Positions 25,314-33,728 of a stretch of 64,000 nt of DNA are shown piece after piece. The DNA comes from Pseudomonadota bacterium. GTDB lineage: Bacteria > Desulfobacterota > Desulfobacteria > Desulfobacterales > Desulfobacteraceae. The notes beneath the pieces are model-generated. The model was not told the origin of the DNA, did not search any database, and was given only the letters and a program-made list of their open reading frames with translations. Every line of letters starts with the position of its first letter. Positions within the stretch are counted from its first letter, which is position 1. The stretch lies in contig JAHJLN010000344.1 in the NCBI GenBank assembly GCA_018821715.1, positions 24,165 through 88,164 on the forward strand, given 5' to 3'. The position numbers and the translations under genes are program-made.

Positions 25314-25540
25314 GCTTGGATCAGCTCGATTTCACGTTCTTCGGCTCGCCACGCAGCATAACGTATCGCCTGCATGATATCTTCTCGTTCCAGATAGGGA
25401 TAGTCGGCGAGGATAGTCTCGATATTGCTTCCTGCTCCGATCTGCCCAAGGATCATCCCCACCGTCACTCTCATACCACGAACACACGCTTTGCCGCCCA
25501 TAAGATCAGGCTGCTGGGTAATACGATTAAATTGTCCCAT
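25310..25540 (-). CDS. DUF433 antitoxin
   Basis: A 76-aa antitoxin. It begins MGQFNRITQQPDLMGGKACV and continues RGMRVTVGMILGQIGAGSNI, the DUF433 signature with a helix-turn-helix region, and ends in an acidic tail. AAGGAGG sits 5-6 nt before ATG 25540, so this start is preferred over one 39 nt upstream. It is the first gene of the pair, with the toxin overlapping. The 14-bp palindrome at 25564-25597 lies just upstream and may be its operator. Confidence 0.88.
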   Translation of the reverse strand: MGQFNRITQQPDLMGGKACVRGMRVTVGMILGQIGAGSNIETILADYPYLEREDIMQAIRYAAWRAEEREIELIQA

Positions 25541-25563
25541 ATAATCCTCCTTATCGAATCTCA

Positions 25564-25597
25564 TTGAAATAATATTCAATTGAGAATATTATTTCAA
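25564..25597. promoter_or_regulatory. 14-bp perfect palindrome: res subsite or antitoxin operator
   Basis: TTGAAATAATATTC (25564-25577), 6-nt spacer, GAATATTATTTCAA (25584-25597). It lies in the only non-coding gap of the transposon, between the antitoxin and tnpA, where a res site and both promoters are expected. Confidence 0.6.
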
Positions 25598-25684
25598 GAA
25601 CTATTTTTGAGAATGTGAGAGTCTTGTTTTTGTGTGTGCTCATTATAAATCAGTGAGACTTATCATAAACCTGGGTTATTGAGA

Positions 25685-28600
25685 ATGATTCCTTCAAATG
25701 AAAACAGTAGGCGTATAAGCATTCTTAACCAATCCGAAATAAATGAGCTATATGAAATACCTAAATTTACTGATGATGAAAGAAAATGGTATTTTGAATT
25801 GCATGGCAGTGAACCAAAGTTGCTGAAATTATCAGTTTCCCAGAAAACAAAGGTCGATGCTATTTTACAACTTGGATATTTTAAAGCAAGAAATCAATTT
25901 TTCCAATATCAGCATGAAGACATCCTGATGGATATTGATTACATATTAAATCAATACTTTGATAAATCAGAGATCGGCACAATAAATATCAATCGCGAAA
26001 TAAAACGACAGAATAAAAAAAGGATTCTCGATCTTTTGGGATTCCAATATTTTAGAAAGACAAAACACGGTGAGTCTCTTTTGGCGAAGGCTCGTGGACT
26101 CAACAGGTTGTCGGCCGATCCAATTTTTATTTTCCGCGAACTGATGGAGTTTGTTTACAAAGAAAAAATGACAACTCCAGGATACACAACATTACAAGAT
26201 ATTATTTCTAAAGCCTTATCCTTAGAGCAACAAAGAATCGAACGGATTTTAGAAAAACAATTATCGCCGGAAGAGAAGCAAGAGCTGCTTCAATTAATGC
26301 AAAAAAAAGATAGTTTTTATGCGGTTACCTCATTAAAAAAAATGCCGAAGAATTTTAAACCGAAAGCGATTTATCGGGAAATAGAGCATTACCGGAATTA
26401 TTTATCCATTTATCAAACTACCAAACGATTATTGCCTATGCTCAGGATCTCAAACAACAGCATTGTTTATTACGCCGGGCTTATTGACCACTATACAGTG
26501 AGATCTTTATCCCGCATGAATAAAGGGCCTAAAGCGTATTTATGGCTGTTATGTTTCATTTTCAATCGGACAAAACGGATATTGGATAATTTAGTATTGA
26601 TGTTTAGCTATGTCGCCAATCAATACAAGGTTGATGTTGAAGTGGCGGCCAAAGCCTTAATCATTGCTGATGCAATTGAAAAGGATTCTCAGAATATTTG
26701 TGTTGCCAAACTATTAAGAATATTTATCGACACCAGCATTGATGATTCGGCACCCTTCAATGTTATAAAAGAAAAAGACGTCTATGCAATCGCCCAGCCT
26801 GAAACAATAAATCAAATATCTGCCAGCCTGGAAAACAAAAACGTAGATTATCAGGCAAAATTTACCTGGAAGGCTGTCAGTAAGGTATCATCGGGCTACA
26901 AATTATTGCTAAGAGCCCTTTTGAAAGTCTTGCCTTTTGAAAGTGACCAACATAGAGCATTAATGAAAGCCATGGATTTTTTAAAAACAACATTTTTGAA
27001 CGAAAAGCCTTTATCTAAAGTTTTATTAAAGGATTTCCCCAAACAGCATATCAGTAATAAAATAAGGCCGTTCATTTATAATGATAATGAAAACACTATT
27101 TATACAGATCGTTATGAATATTATTGCTATCAACAGATAAGAAAATACACCGATGCCAGCTCAATTTTTCTAAATGAAAGTATTAAATATCGATCTATAT
27201 CAACAGAACTTATTCAAGAATGGCCAAAAAATAAAAATCAGGTAATTCATAAAATCAACCGACCGATGTTGAGCCAGCCCCTAATCGAGTTTATCAACAA
27301 AAAAGCACGGCCTCTTGATGATAAAATAATTCGGGTGAATGAAGCGATAATTGACGGCAGTAACAACGATGTAAAAATAAAGACGGCAAAAGATGGATCA
27401 TTTCTGTGGACCTTGCCGTATCAGAAAAAAGAGTTTGAAATTAATAATCCATTTTACAATAATTTACCACAAGTAAGCATCGCAAGGCTTTTGCGTTTTG
27501 TAAATCAAAAAACATCATTTATAAATCAATTTACGCATATAAAACCGCACTATGCAAAAGCAAAACTTGATGAAATGGGCATATACGCCTGCATAATTGC
27601 AAATGGAACCAATCTTGGCGTGCTGCAAATGGCCGGAATTAGTGACCTTCGTTTAGCGACTCTTCAAATGACAGATAGAAATTATATCCGTCTTTCAACA
27701 TTAATAGCCGCCAATGATGTTATAAGTAATGCTGTTGCGGCTCTACCCGTTTTTAAATTTTGGGACTTTCAGAAAGGCCTTTTGCATGCCAGTCTCGATG
27801 GCCAAAAATTTAAAACTCAACGCGATACATTGCTTTCTCGTTATTCAAGCAAATATTTTGGATTTGAAAAAGGAGTGGTAGCCTATACGCTGGTTGCTAA
27901 TCACGTCCCTGTCAACGCAAGGATTATAGCAGCGAATGAACATGAGAGCCGTTATTTATTTGATTTGGTATACAATAATACATCTGAAATTCAGCCGGAT
28001 ATTTTTTCATCAGATACAGAAGGTACCAACCGCCTTAATTTCCTACTTTTAAATGTTATAGAAAGAGTTTTTGCTCCACGATATCGATCCCTTCCTACTA
28101 AAACTGAGTCTATCATTTCTTTTTCTGACACCAAAAAATTTGAAAGGTATTTGATCAAACCCCAATCTCGGCTCAATCAAAAACTTGTTTTAAATGAAGA
28201 GGACAACATTAAACACATTCTGGCCTCGTTGCTTTTTGGCGAAACAAATCAAAGCAATATTATTGGGAAGCTTGGTTCGAATAATTTTAATAGCAAAACC
28301 AAACGGGCTCTTTGGGAAATGAATGCTGTTTTAATGACTGATTATTTATTGGATTACGTTGATGATGTCATTCTGCGACAAGCTGTACAGGGTGCACTAT
28401 GCCGAGGAGAAGCCTATCATCAATTACGACGTCACATCTCCATCATTAATGGCAGGCATTTTCGAGGATCAACAGAAATGGAAATAGCTGTCTGGAATGA
28501 GTGTGCTCGCCTGTTAACAAATTCAATTATTTATTACAATGCGTTATTGTTGACAAATTTAATGGGATATTTTGAAAGAACTGGGCAAAAAGAAAAATAC

Positions 28601-28768
28601 GAATTTGTAAAACGGCTATCTCCGGTGGCGTGGATACATATCAATTTTTACGGGCAATATTCATTTATGGGCAATGAGATTATCGATATTGATGAATTAC
28701 TGAGCCAATGTAAAATTAATGACCTTTTTTGTATGGACAAAAATAATAGAATCATCGTACCAAACTGA
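25685..28768 (+). CDS. tnpA: Tn3-family transposase TnpA
   Basis: A 1027-aa transposase of normal length for the family. The catalytic core blocks are visible: HASLDGQKFKTQRDTL (first Asp near residue 703), SSDTEGTNRLNFLLL (second Asp near 778) and GSTEMEIAVWNECARLLTNS (Glu near 928). The N-terminus (LNQSEINELYEIPKFTDDER) is typical of Tn3 TnpA. ATG 25685 is chosen over a TTG two codons earlier. The gene looks intact, and its stop touches the right inverted repeat. Confidence 0.95.
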   Translation: MIPSNENSRRISILNQSEINELYEIPKFTDDERKWYFELHGSEPKLLKLSVSQKTKVDAILQLGYFKARNQFFQYQHEDILMDIDYILNQYFDKSEIGTININREIKRQNKKRILDLLGFQYFRKTKHGESLLAKARGLNRLSADPIFIFRELMEFVYKEKMTTPGYTTLQDIISKALSLEQQRIERILEKQLSPEEKQELLQLMQKKDSFYAVTSLKKMPKNFKPKAIYREIEHYRNYLSIYQTTKRLLPMLRISNNSIVYYAGLIDHYTVRSLSRMNKGPKAYLWLLCFIFNRTKRILDNLVLMFSYVANQYKVDVEVAAKALIIADAIEKDSQNICVAKLLRIFIDTSIDDSAPFNVIKEKDVYAIAQPETINQISASLENKNVDYQAKFTWKAVSKVSSGYKLLLRALLKVLPFESDQHRALMKAMDFLKTTFLNEKPLSKVLLKDFPKQHISNKIRPFIYNDNENTIYTDRYEYYCYQQIRKYTDASSIFLNESIKYRSISTELIQEWPKNKNQVIHKINRPMLSQPLIEFINKKARPLDDKIIRVNEAIIDGSNNDVKIKTAKDGSFLWTLPYQKKEFEINNPFYNNLPQVSIARLLRFVNQKTSFINQFTHIKPHYAKAKLDEMGIYACIIANGTNLGVLQMAGISDLRLATLQMTDRNYIRLSTLIAANDVISNAVAALPVFKFWDFQKGLLHASLDGQKFKTQRDTLLSRYSSKYFGFEKGVVAYTLVANHVPVNARIIAANEHESRYLFDLVYNNTSEIQPDIFSSDTEGTNRLNFLLLNVIERVFAPRYRSLPTKTESIISFSDTKKFERYLIKPQSRLNQKLVLNEEDNIKHILASLLFGETNQSNIIGKLGSNNFNSKTKRALWEMNAVLMTDYLLDYVDDVILRQAVQGALCRGEAYHQLRRHISIINGRHFRGSTEMEIAVWNECARLLTNSIIYYNALLLTNLMGYFERTGQKEKYEFVKRLSPVAWIHINFYGQYSFMGNEIIDIDELLSQCKINDLFCMDKNNRIIVPN

Positions 28769-28769
28769 A

Positions 28770-28804
28770 ACTAGGCAGTTTCGAGGGACTGCTCAAAATA
28801 CCCC
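28770..28804 (-). repeat. Right terminal inverted repeat of Tn3-family element
   Basis: Complement of the left repeat with one mismatch at the central A/G; ends in CCCC at 28801-28804. Sequence beyond it is unrelated coding DNA of a TonB receptor. Confidence 0.9.
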
Positions 28805-29422
28805 ATTACGGCCCTGGGCAGCTCCTGGAAAGACCTGGACCCTGAGGTGGTGGACCATTATGAATTCGGCGTGTCCATGACCCCCTGCCGTCAGGCCCTG
28901 TTAGACCTGGTCTTTTTTTACGAGGACGGAAAAGATCGCTACGTTATCGTGCCTTTTGCTTCAGGGATAATGCCCCACTATGACAATGTTGAAACTTTCA
29001 CCATCCGAGGCCTGGAGGCCACGGCCAACTGGCAGCCGGTGCCGGAGCTGTCCCTTTTTACGGGCGTCACTCTTCTGGACACGGATCCTTCTGACCTGCC
29101 CTATGCACCGGATGTCACCGTGAGCGCCGGCATGAACTGGCGCTTTCTTGAGCGCTTCAAACTGAGCCTGGATGCCTCCTATGTATCTTCTGCCCATGTC
29201 GGCTCCCAGATCCGGAAGGTGAATACAGACAACAGCACCACTGTTGACAGTTCTTTCCTGATTAACGGAAAAATAAGCTATGCCCTGGATTTGAAAGGTG
29301 CTGCCTGCAAAGCCAATATTTTCCTGGCCGGAGAAAACCTCTTGGATACCGATTACGAGTATCAGTCCGGATACCCCATGCCAGGCATCAATTGCATGGT
29401 CGGGATTCAGATTTCTCTTTAG
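28805..29422 (+). pseudogene. TonB-dependent receptor, 3' fragment
   Basis: From the transposon edge a frame runs 205 codons: LGSSWKDLDPE, VVDHYEFGVSM, then outer-membrane barrel strands (DLVFFYEDGKDRYVIVPF; LEATANWQPVPELSLFTG; NIFLAGENLLDTDYEYQSGY) and the end GINCMVGIQISL. This is the last third of a TonB-dependent receptor barrel. The plug, signal peptide and most of the barrel are missing, cut at the inverted repeat. GC content rises sharply here, so this fragment belongs to the chromosomal backbone. Confidence 0.85.
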
Positions 29423-29437
29423 ATCTTGCCTTAATTT

Positions 29438-29674
29438 TTACTTATGTGAATGATCATGGGGTTCTTTTTTGTGGTTCCCATGATCATGATCATGAGGCCC
29501 ATGTGTATCTTTATGGTCATGAATCTTCTCTCCGTCATGGCTATGGCGGTGTTCGTGAGCATGCGCATGGCTATGGTTGTGCGCATGGTTATGTTCCTTA
29601 CCATCATGCTGATGGAGATGGTCATGCTCATGGGTATGGTCATGGTCGTGTTTGTGACTGTGCTTGGTTTCCAT
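29438..29674 (-). CDS. Very His-rich metal-binding protein
   Basis: A 78-aa protein in which 30 residues are His, mostly in H-x repeats with Asp, Glu, Lys and Asn (KHDHDHTHEHDHLHQHD near the N-terminus). It has no Cys and no signal peptide. AAAAAGGAGAAATGCA precedes ATG 29674. Such proteins store or buffer nickel, zinc or cobalt, like the His-rich tails of HypB or Hpn. It lies beside a TonB receptor remnant and near chelatase and corrinoid genes, so a Ni or Co store is plausible. The open frames over it on other strands are shadows of the repeats. Confidence 0.75.
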   Translation of the reverse strand: METKHSHKHDHDHTHEHDHLHQHDGKEHNHAHNHSHAHAHEHRHSHDGEKIHDHKDTHGPHDHDHGNHKKEPHDHSHK

Positions 29675-29751
29675 TGCATTTCTCCTTTTTACTAAAATTT
29701 AAAATAAACAAAAACTTTTGTGTTTCAGAGTGTGATAATGGGGTATGTATT

Positions 29752-29854
29752 TTTATCAGTATAATTGCTTTACGCATGAAAATCAATTTTAAATTTGAGT
29801 TATGATAGCAGCCTCCAAATCGTCCAGAAGCCTGTGTTCAGCTCAAAACCATAC
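29752..29854. repeat. Direct repeat copy A (decayed DUF1858 3' end)
   Basis: Closely matches 31828-31927 (shared blocks TTTATCAGTATAATT, TTTACGCATGAAAAT and CCAAATCGTCCAGAAGCCTG). Copy B covers the 3' end and downstream of the DUF1858 gene. Copy A has no gene left. The pair flanks HAD-selD. Confidence 0.75.
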
Positions 29855-30038
29855 TATGACTGAACAGAAAAGCATGCTTTTTTATTTAAGCAATTTTCAC
29901 ATTTTTTTATGAAGTAATATGATAAAATTCTTGTGTGGTTCAATAATTCCACTATATGTTTAATTTTTAACATAGCAGTATTGATGAATATTGGAAGAAA
30001 TAATGAAAAAGGATTTACTGATTTAAAAAGGATAACTT

Positions 30039-30509
30039 ATGGTAAGTATAAGAATTCCCGGTTTTGGTCACCAGGATATCAGGCATGTGGTGTTTGATTA
30101 TAACGGGACCATAGCCCGGGACGGTATTTTGATTAAAGGCGTGAAAGAACAAATGGAAAAGTTTACAGATCAGGTTAAATTCCATGTGATCACGGCAGAT
30201 ACCTTTGGTTTCGTAAAAAAGGAACTGTGTGATGTTGATTGCACCTTAACCATCATCCCTGAAAAGGGCCAGGCTGTCAACAAGCTTGAGTATATCCGGC
30301 AGCTTGGGCCGGAACAGACCCTGTGCGTGGGAAATGGGGCCAATGACCGGATGATGCTTGAACAGGCGTGTATCGGTATTGCCGTGTTGCAGGAGGAAGG
30401 ACTTGCGATATCTTCCCTGATGGCGGCAGACCTGGTTATCAGGGATATCCTGGAGGTTTTCGGTTTTTTCCAGACTCCGGAACGATTGATTGCAACATTG
30501 AGAACTTAA
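30039..30509 (+). CDS. HAD-family hydrolase
   Basis: A 156-aa minimal HAD phosphatase. Motif I is VVFDYNGTIARDG with nucleophile D24-Y-N, motif II a Thr in VITADTFG, a Lys in EKGQAV and motif IV GNGANDRMML with the metal-binding Asp. Asn in place of the usual second Asp of DxD is known in some soluble HADs of the ATPase-like type. It has no cap domain. It lies 230 nt upstream of selD in the same direction and inside the same direct repeats. The substrate is unknown. ATAACTT is a poor ribosome site. Confidence 0.85.
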   Translation: MVSIRIPGFGHQDIRHVVFDYNGTIARDGILIKGVKEQMEKFTDQVKFHVITADTFGFVKKELCDVDCTLTIIPEKGQAVNKLEYIRQLGPEQTLCVGNGANDRMMLEQACIGIAVLQEEGLAISSLMAADLVIRDILEVFGFFQTPERLIATLRT

Positions 30510-30739
30510 AGGTGTTGCTATTTTTTTATCAGTTTATGGACGACTTATCTATTTGTGAACAGAGGATAGAAAAGAATTCAGAAAACCTGGGATCTCATCA
30601 AGACAAATGAACTTATCACTAAAATGAATGTGCCGCTTTCGCACAAGTCCCAGCTTTAATAAATCAGTGACAACGCCGCAGTGTCATGATAAAATTATTT
30701 TCCTTTAACAAGGAAAGAACATTCAAAGGAACATTTCCA

Positions 30740-31789
30740 ATGACAGATGTTAAAAAAATACGGCTCACCGAGTCTGTTGCAGGTGCCGGTTGAGCGTCCA
30801 AACTTTCTCCAGGGGACCTGGATAAAGCATTATGTGGGATGGTGTTTCCAACGAATAAACATGTTCTGGTCGGGCTTGAGAGAGCCGATGATGCCGGTGT
30901 CTACAAAATATCCGATGACCTGGCCCTGATTCAGACCGTTGATTTTTTTACACCCATTGTGGATGACCCATACTGGTTTGGACAGATTGCGGCCGCCAAT
31001 GCGCTCAGCGATGTCTATGCCATGGGCGGCACCCCGAAAACCGCTATGAACCTGGTAGCGTTTCCGGTCAAAGAAATGGATTTATCGGTGCTGCGCCAGA
31101 TCATCCAGGGGGGAATCGATAAGCTGGTCGAGGCTGATGTGGTGTTGCTCGGTGGTCACAGCATCGAGGACAAGGAATTGAAATACGGGCTGTCCATTAC
31201 CGGTTTTGTACACCCCCAAAAGGTGTTGATTAAAGGGAACCTGCATCCGGGAAACCGGCTGATTTTGACCAAACCGCTGGGAACGGGAATTATCAACACT
31301 GCCATAAAAGCGGCAATGGCTTCTCAGGCACTCACAGATACGGTCACCCGGCTGATGGCCACACTCAACCGGCAGGCCGCCGAGGTCATGGCCAGTTTTG
31401 ACGTCACCGCCTGCACGGATGTGACCGGATTCGGACTGATCGGACACTTGGCAGAAATGGTTCTAGGATCGGGCATGAGTGCTCGCCTGTTTTCTAAAAA
31501 TGTACCTGTAATCCGGGATGCCTTGACATTTGCTTCCATGGGGCTGATCCCGGCCGGTGCTTATAAAAACAGAGAATTCCGGGAAGCCATGACTCAGTTT
31601 TCCGAAAACGTGGACCGATCTCTCCAGGCGGTTCTGGTGGATCCCCAGACCTCGGGCGGACTGTTGATCAGTGTGAAGGCATCCCAGGCATCCCAATTGC
31701 TTTCAGCACTGAAGGATGCCGGAATCAGTGACGCGGCTCAGATCGGGGAAGTATTTGACGGGCCGGAAGAAAAAATATTGATTGAATGA
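30740..31789 (+). CDS. selD: Selenophosphate synthetase SelD with selenocysteine
   Basis: A 349-aa enzyme that makes selenophosphate from selenide and ATP. The reading frame from ATG 30740 (AAAGGA before it) gives MTDVKKIRLTESVAGAG, then UGA (30791-30793) in the place of the catalytic Cys/Sec of SelD, then ASKLSPGDLDKAL. So the UGA is read as Sec at residue 18. The rest of the ATP-binding AIRS-like fold is intact (DVYAMGGTPKTAMNLVAFP; LLGGHSIEDKELKYGLSITG; TDVTGFGLIGHLAEM; DPQTSGGLL). A SECIS hairpin follows the UGA. An annotation that stops at UGA would start at the internal ATG 30839. Confidence 0.95.
30803..30826 (+). promoter_or_regulatory. Bacterial SECIS hairpin in selD
   Basis: CTTT-C-TCCAGG, loop GGA, CCTGGA-T-AAAG: a stem of 6 bp plus 4 bp with one mismatch, starting 10 nt after the UGA. 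A short apical loop with GG is as expected for SelB-binding bSECIS elements. Confidence 0.75.
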
Positions 31790-31827
31790 TAACAGCGCCC
31801 GTTTTGTCGGCCGGGATTACAGATTCC

Positions 31828-31927
31828 TTTATCAGTATAATTATTTTACGCATGAAAATTAATTTAAAATTAATCTGCTGCAGCGGTTTCCAAATCGTCC
31901 AGAAGCCTGTTCAGGTCAAAACCATAC
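31828..31927. repeat. Direct repeat copy B (3' end of DUF1858 gene)
   Basis: Matches 29752-29854. It includes the last 20 or so codons and the downstream bases of the DUF1858 gene. Confidence 0.75.
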
Positions 31928-32100
31928 AGGATTGAGACACTGTGAATGGTTTTAAAAAGCGATTTGCAGCAGATGCATTCCCCTGCAAGACCATCATATT
32001 TTTTAAATACCGGCAGAGTTTGCTTATATGCAGACACAACATCAAGGACTGTCATTTCCGGATGGATGAGTTTTCGGTCTTCATTTTTTTTATTGCACAT
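31870..32100 (-). CDS. DUF1858-domain protein
   Basis: A 76-aa protein with the DUF1858 layout: LIHPEMTVLDVVSAYKQTLP, FKKYD, then GECICCKSLFKTIHSVSILY and GFDLNRLLDDLE. The CICC cysteine group sits near residue 45. These small domains occur with Fe-S and sulfur/selenium proteins, and may bind a metal or carry a chalcogen. It is the last gene of the minus-strand selenium operon and overlaps the kinase-like gene upstream by 11 bp. Confidence 0.85.
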   Translation of the reverse strand: MCNKKNEDRKLIHPEMTVLDVVSAYKQTLPVFKKYDGLAGECICCKSLFKTIHSVSILYGFDLNRLLDDLETAAAD

Positions 32101-32959
32101 TATATTCTTTTAACACCTTTTCCAGGGCCCGGGGGATATGCTGGATAATTTCACCCACCTGGGTGGCAGGGGTCGGCCTGGCATTAAATCCGGCAACCCG
32201 GTTAACTTTTGCTGCGATCTTTGCTGCTTTTGAAATTTGCATTCCTGTCCCGGCAAGGGCAGTGACAATGCCGGTAATGGTATCTCCTGTCCCACCCATG
32301 GCTTCCATGGCTTCGACTATTGGGTTGTCTACAGAAAAAACGATCCCGCTTTTATCTGCAACATAGTCTGTTGCCCCTTTTACAAGCAAAGTTTTTGCAG
32401 CATTTCCATGCTGGTAAGCCCGGCTGATAAGATCAGGAACCTTATTGTCATCGTGAAGGATAAACCCACGGGTATAAAACGGATGAGGCGCGGTTTCATC
32501 AGCAAGAAACGCAAGCTCGCCCACATCCGGTGTAAAAAGATCATAAGATTGCGCCTGACCGCTCATCTTGGCGGCGTACATATACCCTGCATCTGCGATC
32601 AGCACGGGTTTTTTTTGTAAATCATTCAGCATGAACAGAATCCGGTTATGCCAGTCTACATCTGGTTGAAGGTAATGGAATGCAAGGGTATGAAAATCCA
32701 TTTTGGGCCCTTTTTCGACCAGGTATTGATATAGTTTTCGGCTACCGTCCCCAAGTCCGATATCCCCTGCAATAAACCCGATGATGTCCTTTTGACCCAC
32801 AACTTTCAACGTATTGACCATAGCGCCTAAAAGTGCCGGGGTTCCCCGGTTCACCGGAACATGTCGGCCATCAATACAAAGTCTGTTTGCCTCCATAACC
32901 ACTTTGCCGACAGTCAGGGGAAAATCAGGATCAGGGATAGTTCCTACCACTGCGAGCAT
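32090..32959 (-). CDS. NAD(P)H-hydrate dehydratase-like (CARKD/ribokinase-fold) protein
   Basis: A 289-aa ribokinase-fold protein. The ATP/anion-hole motif EAMGGTGDTITGIVTALAGT lies near residues 225-244, and PVLIADAGYMYAAKMSG and DLFTPDVGELAFLADE match the substrate side of the YjeF C-terminal (ADP-dependent dehydratase) family. Here there is no YjeF-N epimerase domain. It belongs to a form seen in orphan selenium gene sets. It overlaps the neighbours on both sides (11 bp and 16 bp), so it is tightly coupled to DUF3343 and DUF1858. The true substrate in this setting is unclear. Confidence 0.8.
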   Translation of the reverse strand: MLAVVGTIPDPDFPLTVGKVVMEANRLCIDGRHVPVNRGTPALLGAMVNTLKVVGQKDIIGFIAGDIGLGDGSRKLYQYLVEKGPKMDFHTLAFHYLQPDVDWHNRILFMLNDLQKKPVLIADAGYMYAAKMSGQAQSYDLFTPDVGELAFLADETAPHPFYTRGFILHDDNKVPDLISRAYQHGNAAKTLLVKGATDYVADKSGIVFSVDNPIVEAMEAMGGTGDTITGIVTALAGTGMQISKAAKIAAKVNRVAGFNARPTPATQVGEIIQHIPRALEKVLKEYNVQ

Positions 32960-33492
32960 TTTTGTTGCATCTCCTTAAAAGCAAGTCCAAGGGCATAACC
33001 GCAGAGGGTATGGCCGATGTCCATGGGATTGGGAGCCTGTGCCATGGTTTTGCCAACCAGGATGAACGCAAGATATGGCACATCCGGGCAACCGCCTCCG
33101 GAAACATTGACGATTATCCGGGTGCTTTTTTCCACAGTGATTTTCATATTGGCCGCTCTGATCATGAGAAACTCTCCAAAATCCTTTATCTGAAAAAGGT
33201 CCACCGGCTGGAGCAATGGATCGGTTACAGGAACCGTCTCAATGGGCGGAATCCCTTCCTTTTCAAGGAGTCTAAGAATATTGAGTTCCTGGATCAAAGG
33301 AAATTCTATCACAAGGTCACACCCGCTTTGAATCTCCGGTGGCGGACCCATCACCCTGATGTCCCAGTTATTTGCCAGTAAAATTTTTTGGGCTGCAATG
33401 ACTTCGCTTGTATTCTCAAATACAAGGATGCCCAACTCTGACCGGGAAAGACGTTGCTGTTTTTTCCCTTTGAATAATTTTAATTTAAACAA
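32944..33492 (-). CDS. DUF3343 protein, putative Se/S carrier
   Basis: A 182-aa protein. Residues about 18-95 match DUF3343 (ELGILVFENTSEVIAAQKIL; DIRVMGPPPEIQSGCDLVIE), small proteins linked with selenium or sulfur transfer, with the conserved Cys after the PP-x-E-x turn. A C-terminal extension of about 90 residues contains IIVNVSGGGCPDVPYLAF, with another Cys, and is not part of the usual short form. It is placed between the TusA/YedF-like and kinase-like genes of the operon. Confidence 0.8.
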   Translation of the reverse strand: MFKLKLFKGKKQQRLSRSELGILVFENTSEVIAAQKILLANNWDIRVMGPPPEIQSGCDLVIEFPLIQELNILRLLEKEGIPPIETVPVTDPLLQPVDLFQIKDFGEFLMIRAANMKITVEKSTRIIVNVSGGGCPDVPYLAFILVGKTMAQAPNPMDIGHTLCGYALGLAFKEMQQKCSQW

Positions 33493-33507
33493 AATGCCTT
33501 TACGTCA

Positions 33508-33726
33508 TTAATTTTTTACAATGGTCATCCGGTATTCATCTCCCTGCTGCAGGATATCCGAGACCTTGTATTGTTTGCTTTCTGCCGCCCTTGAGACATT
33601 CTCTTTTGAAGCATCCGTATCCACCAGTACAATGATCTGGCTTTCATTTCCTGATTTAATCGCTTCCATAAACATTAACACGGGTTGAGGACATGAAAAT
33701 CCTCTTGCATCAATCGTTATACTCAC
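33508..33726 (-). CDS. yedF: TusA/SirA-like protein (YedF type)
   Basis: A 72-aa protein with the TusA fold and the active motif GFSCPQPVLMFMEAI, C12-P-x-P. The family carries sulfur or selenium as a persulfide or perselenide. Next to yedE and selD it fits the YedF group linked to selenium metabolism. The ATG at 33726 lies 2 nt after the yedE stop, so the two are coupled. Confidence 0.88.
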   Translation of the reverse strand: MSITIDARGFSCPQPVLMFMEAIKSGNESQIIVLVDTDASKENVSRAAESKQYKVSDILQQGDEYRMTIVKN

Positions 33727-33728
33727 GG

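Larger units (their letters stand above)
24345..28804. mobile_element. Tn3-family transposon, 4460 bp, with toxin-antitoxin passenger
   Basis: Bounded by 35-bp inverted repeats, each beginning with GGGG at the outer end, as in Tn3 elements. Contents from left: tnpR (minus), PIN-like toxin (minus), DUF433 antitoxin (minus), a 14-bp palindrome in the likely res region, and tnpA (plus). Toxin-antitoxin passengers between resolvase and transposase are known for this family. The 5 bases outside the ends differ (ATTTT left, ATTAC right), so no target duplication is present. Both flanks are 3' fragments of unrelated genes reading outward, which points to a later deletion or rearrangement. Confidence 0.9.

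Noticed and set aside
29392-29805. Plus-strand 137-codon His/Gly/Tyr-rich frame over the His-rich gene
   Set aside because: Antisense shadow of the CAT/CAC repeats; no ribosome site, and the minus-strand gene has one.
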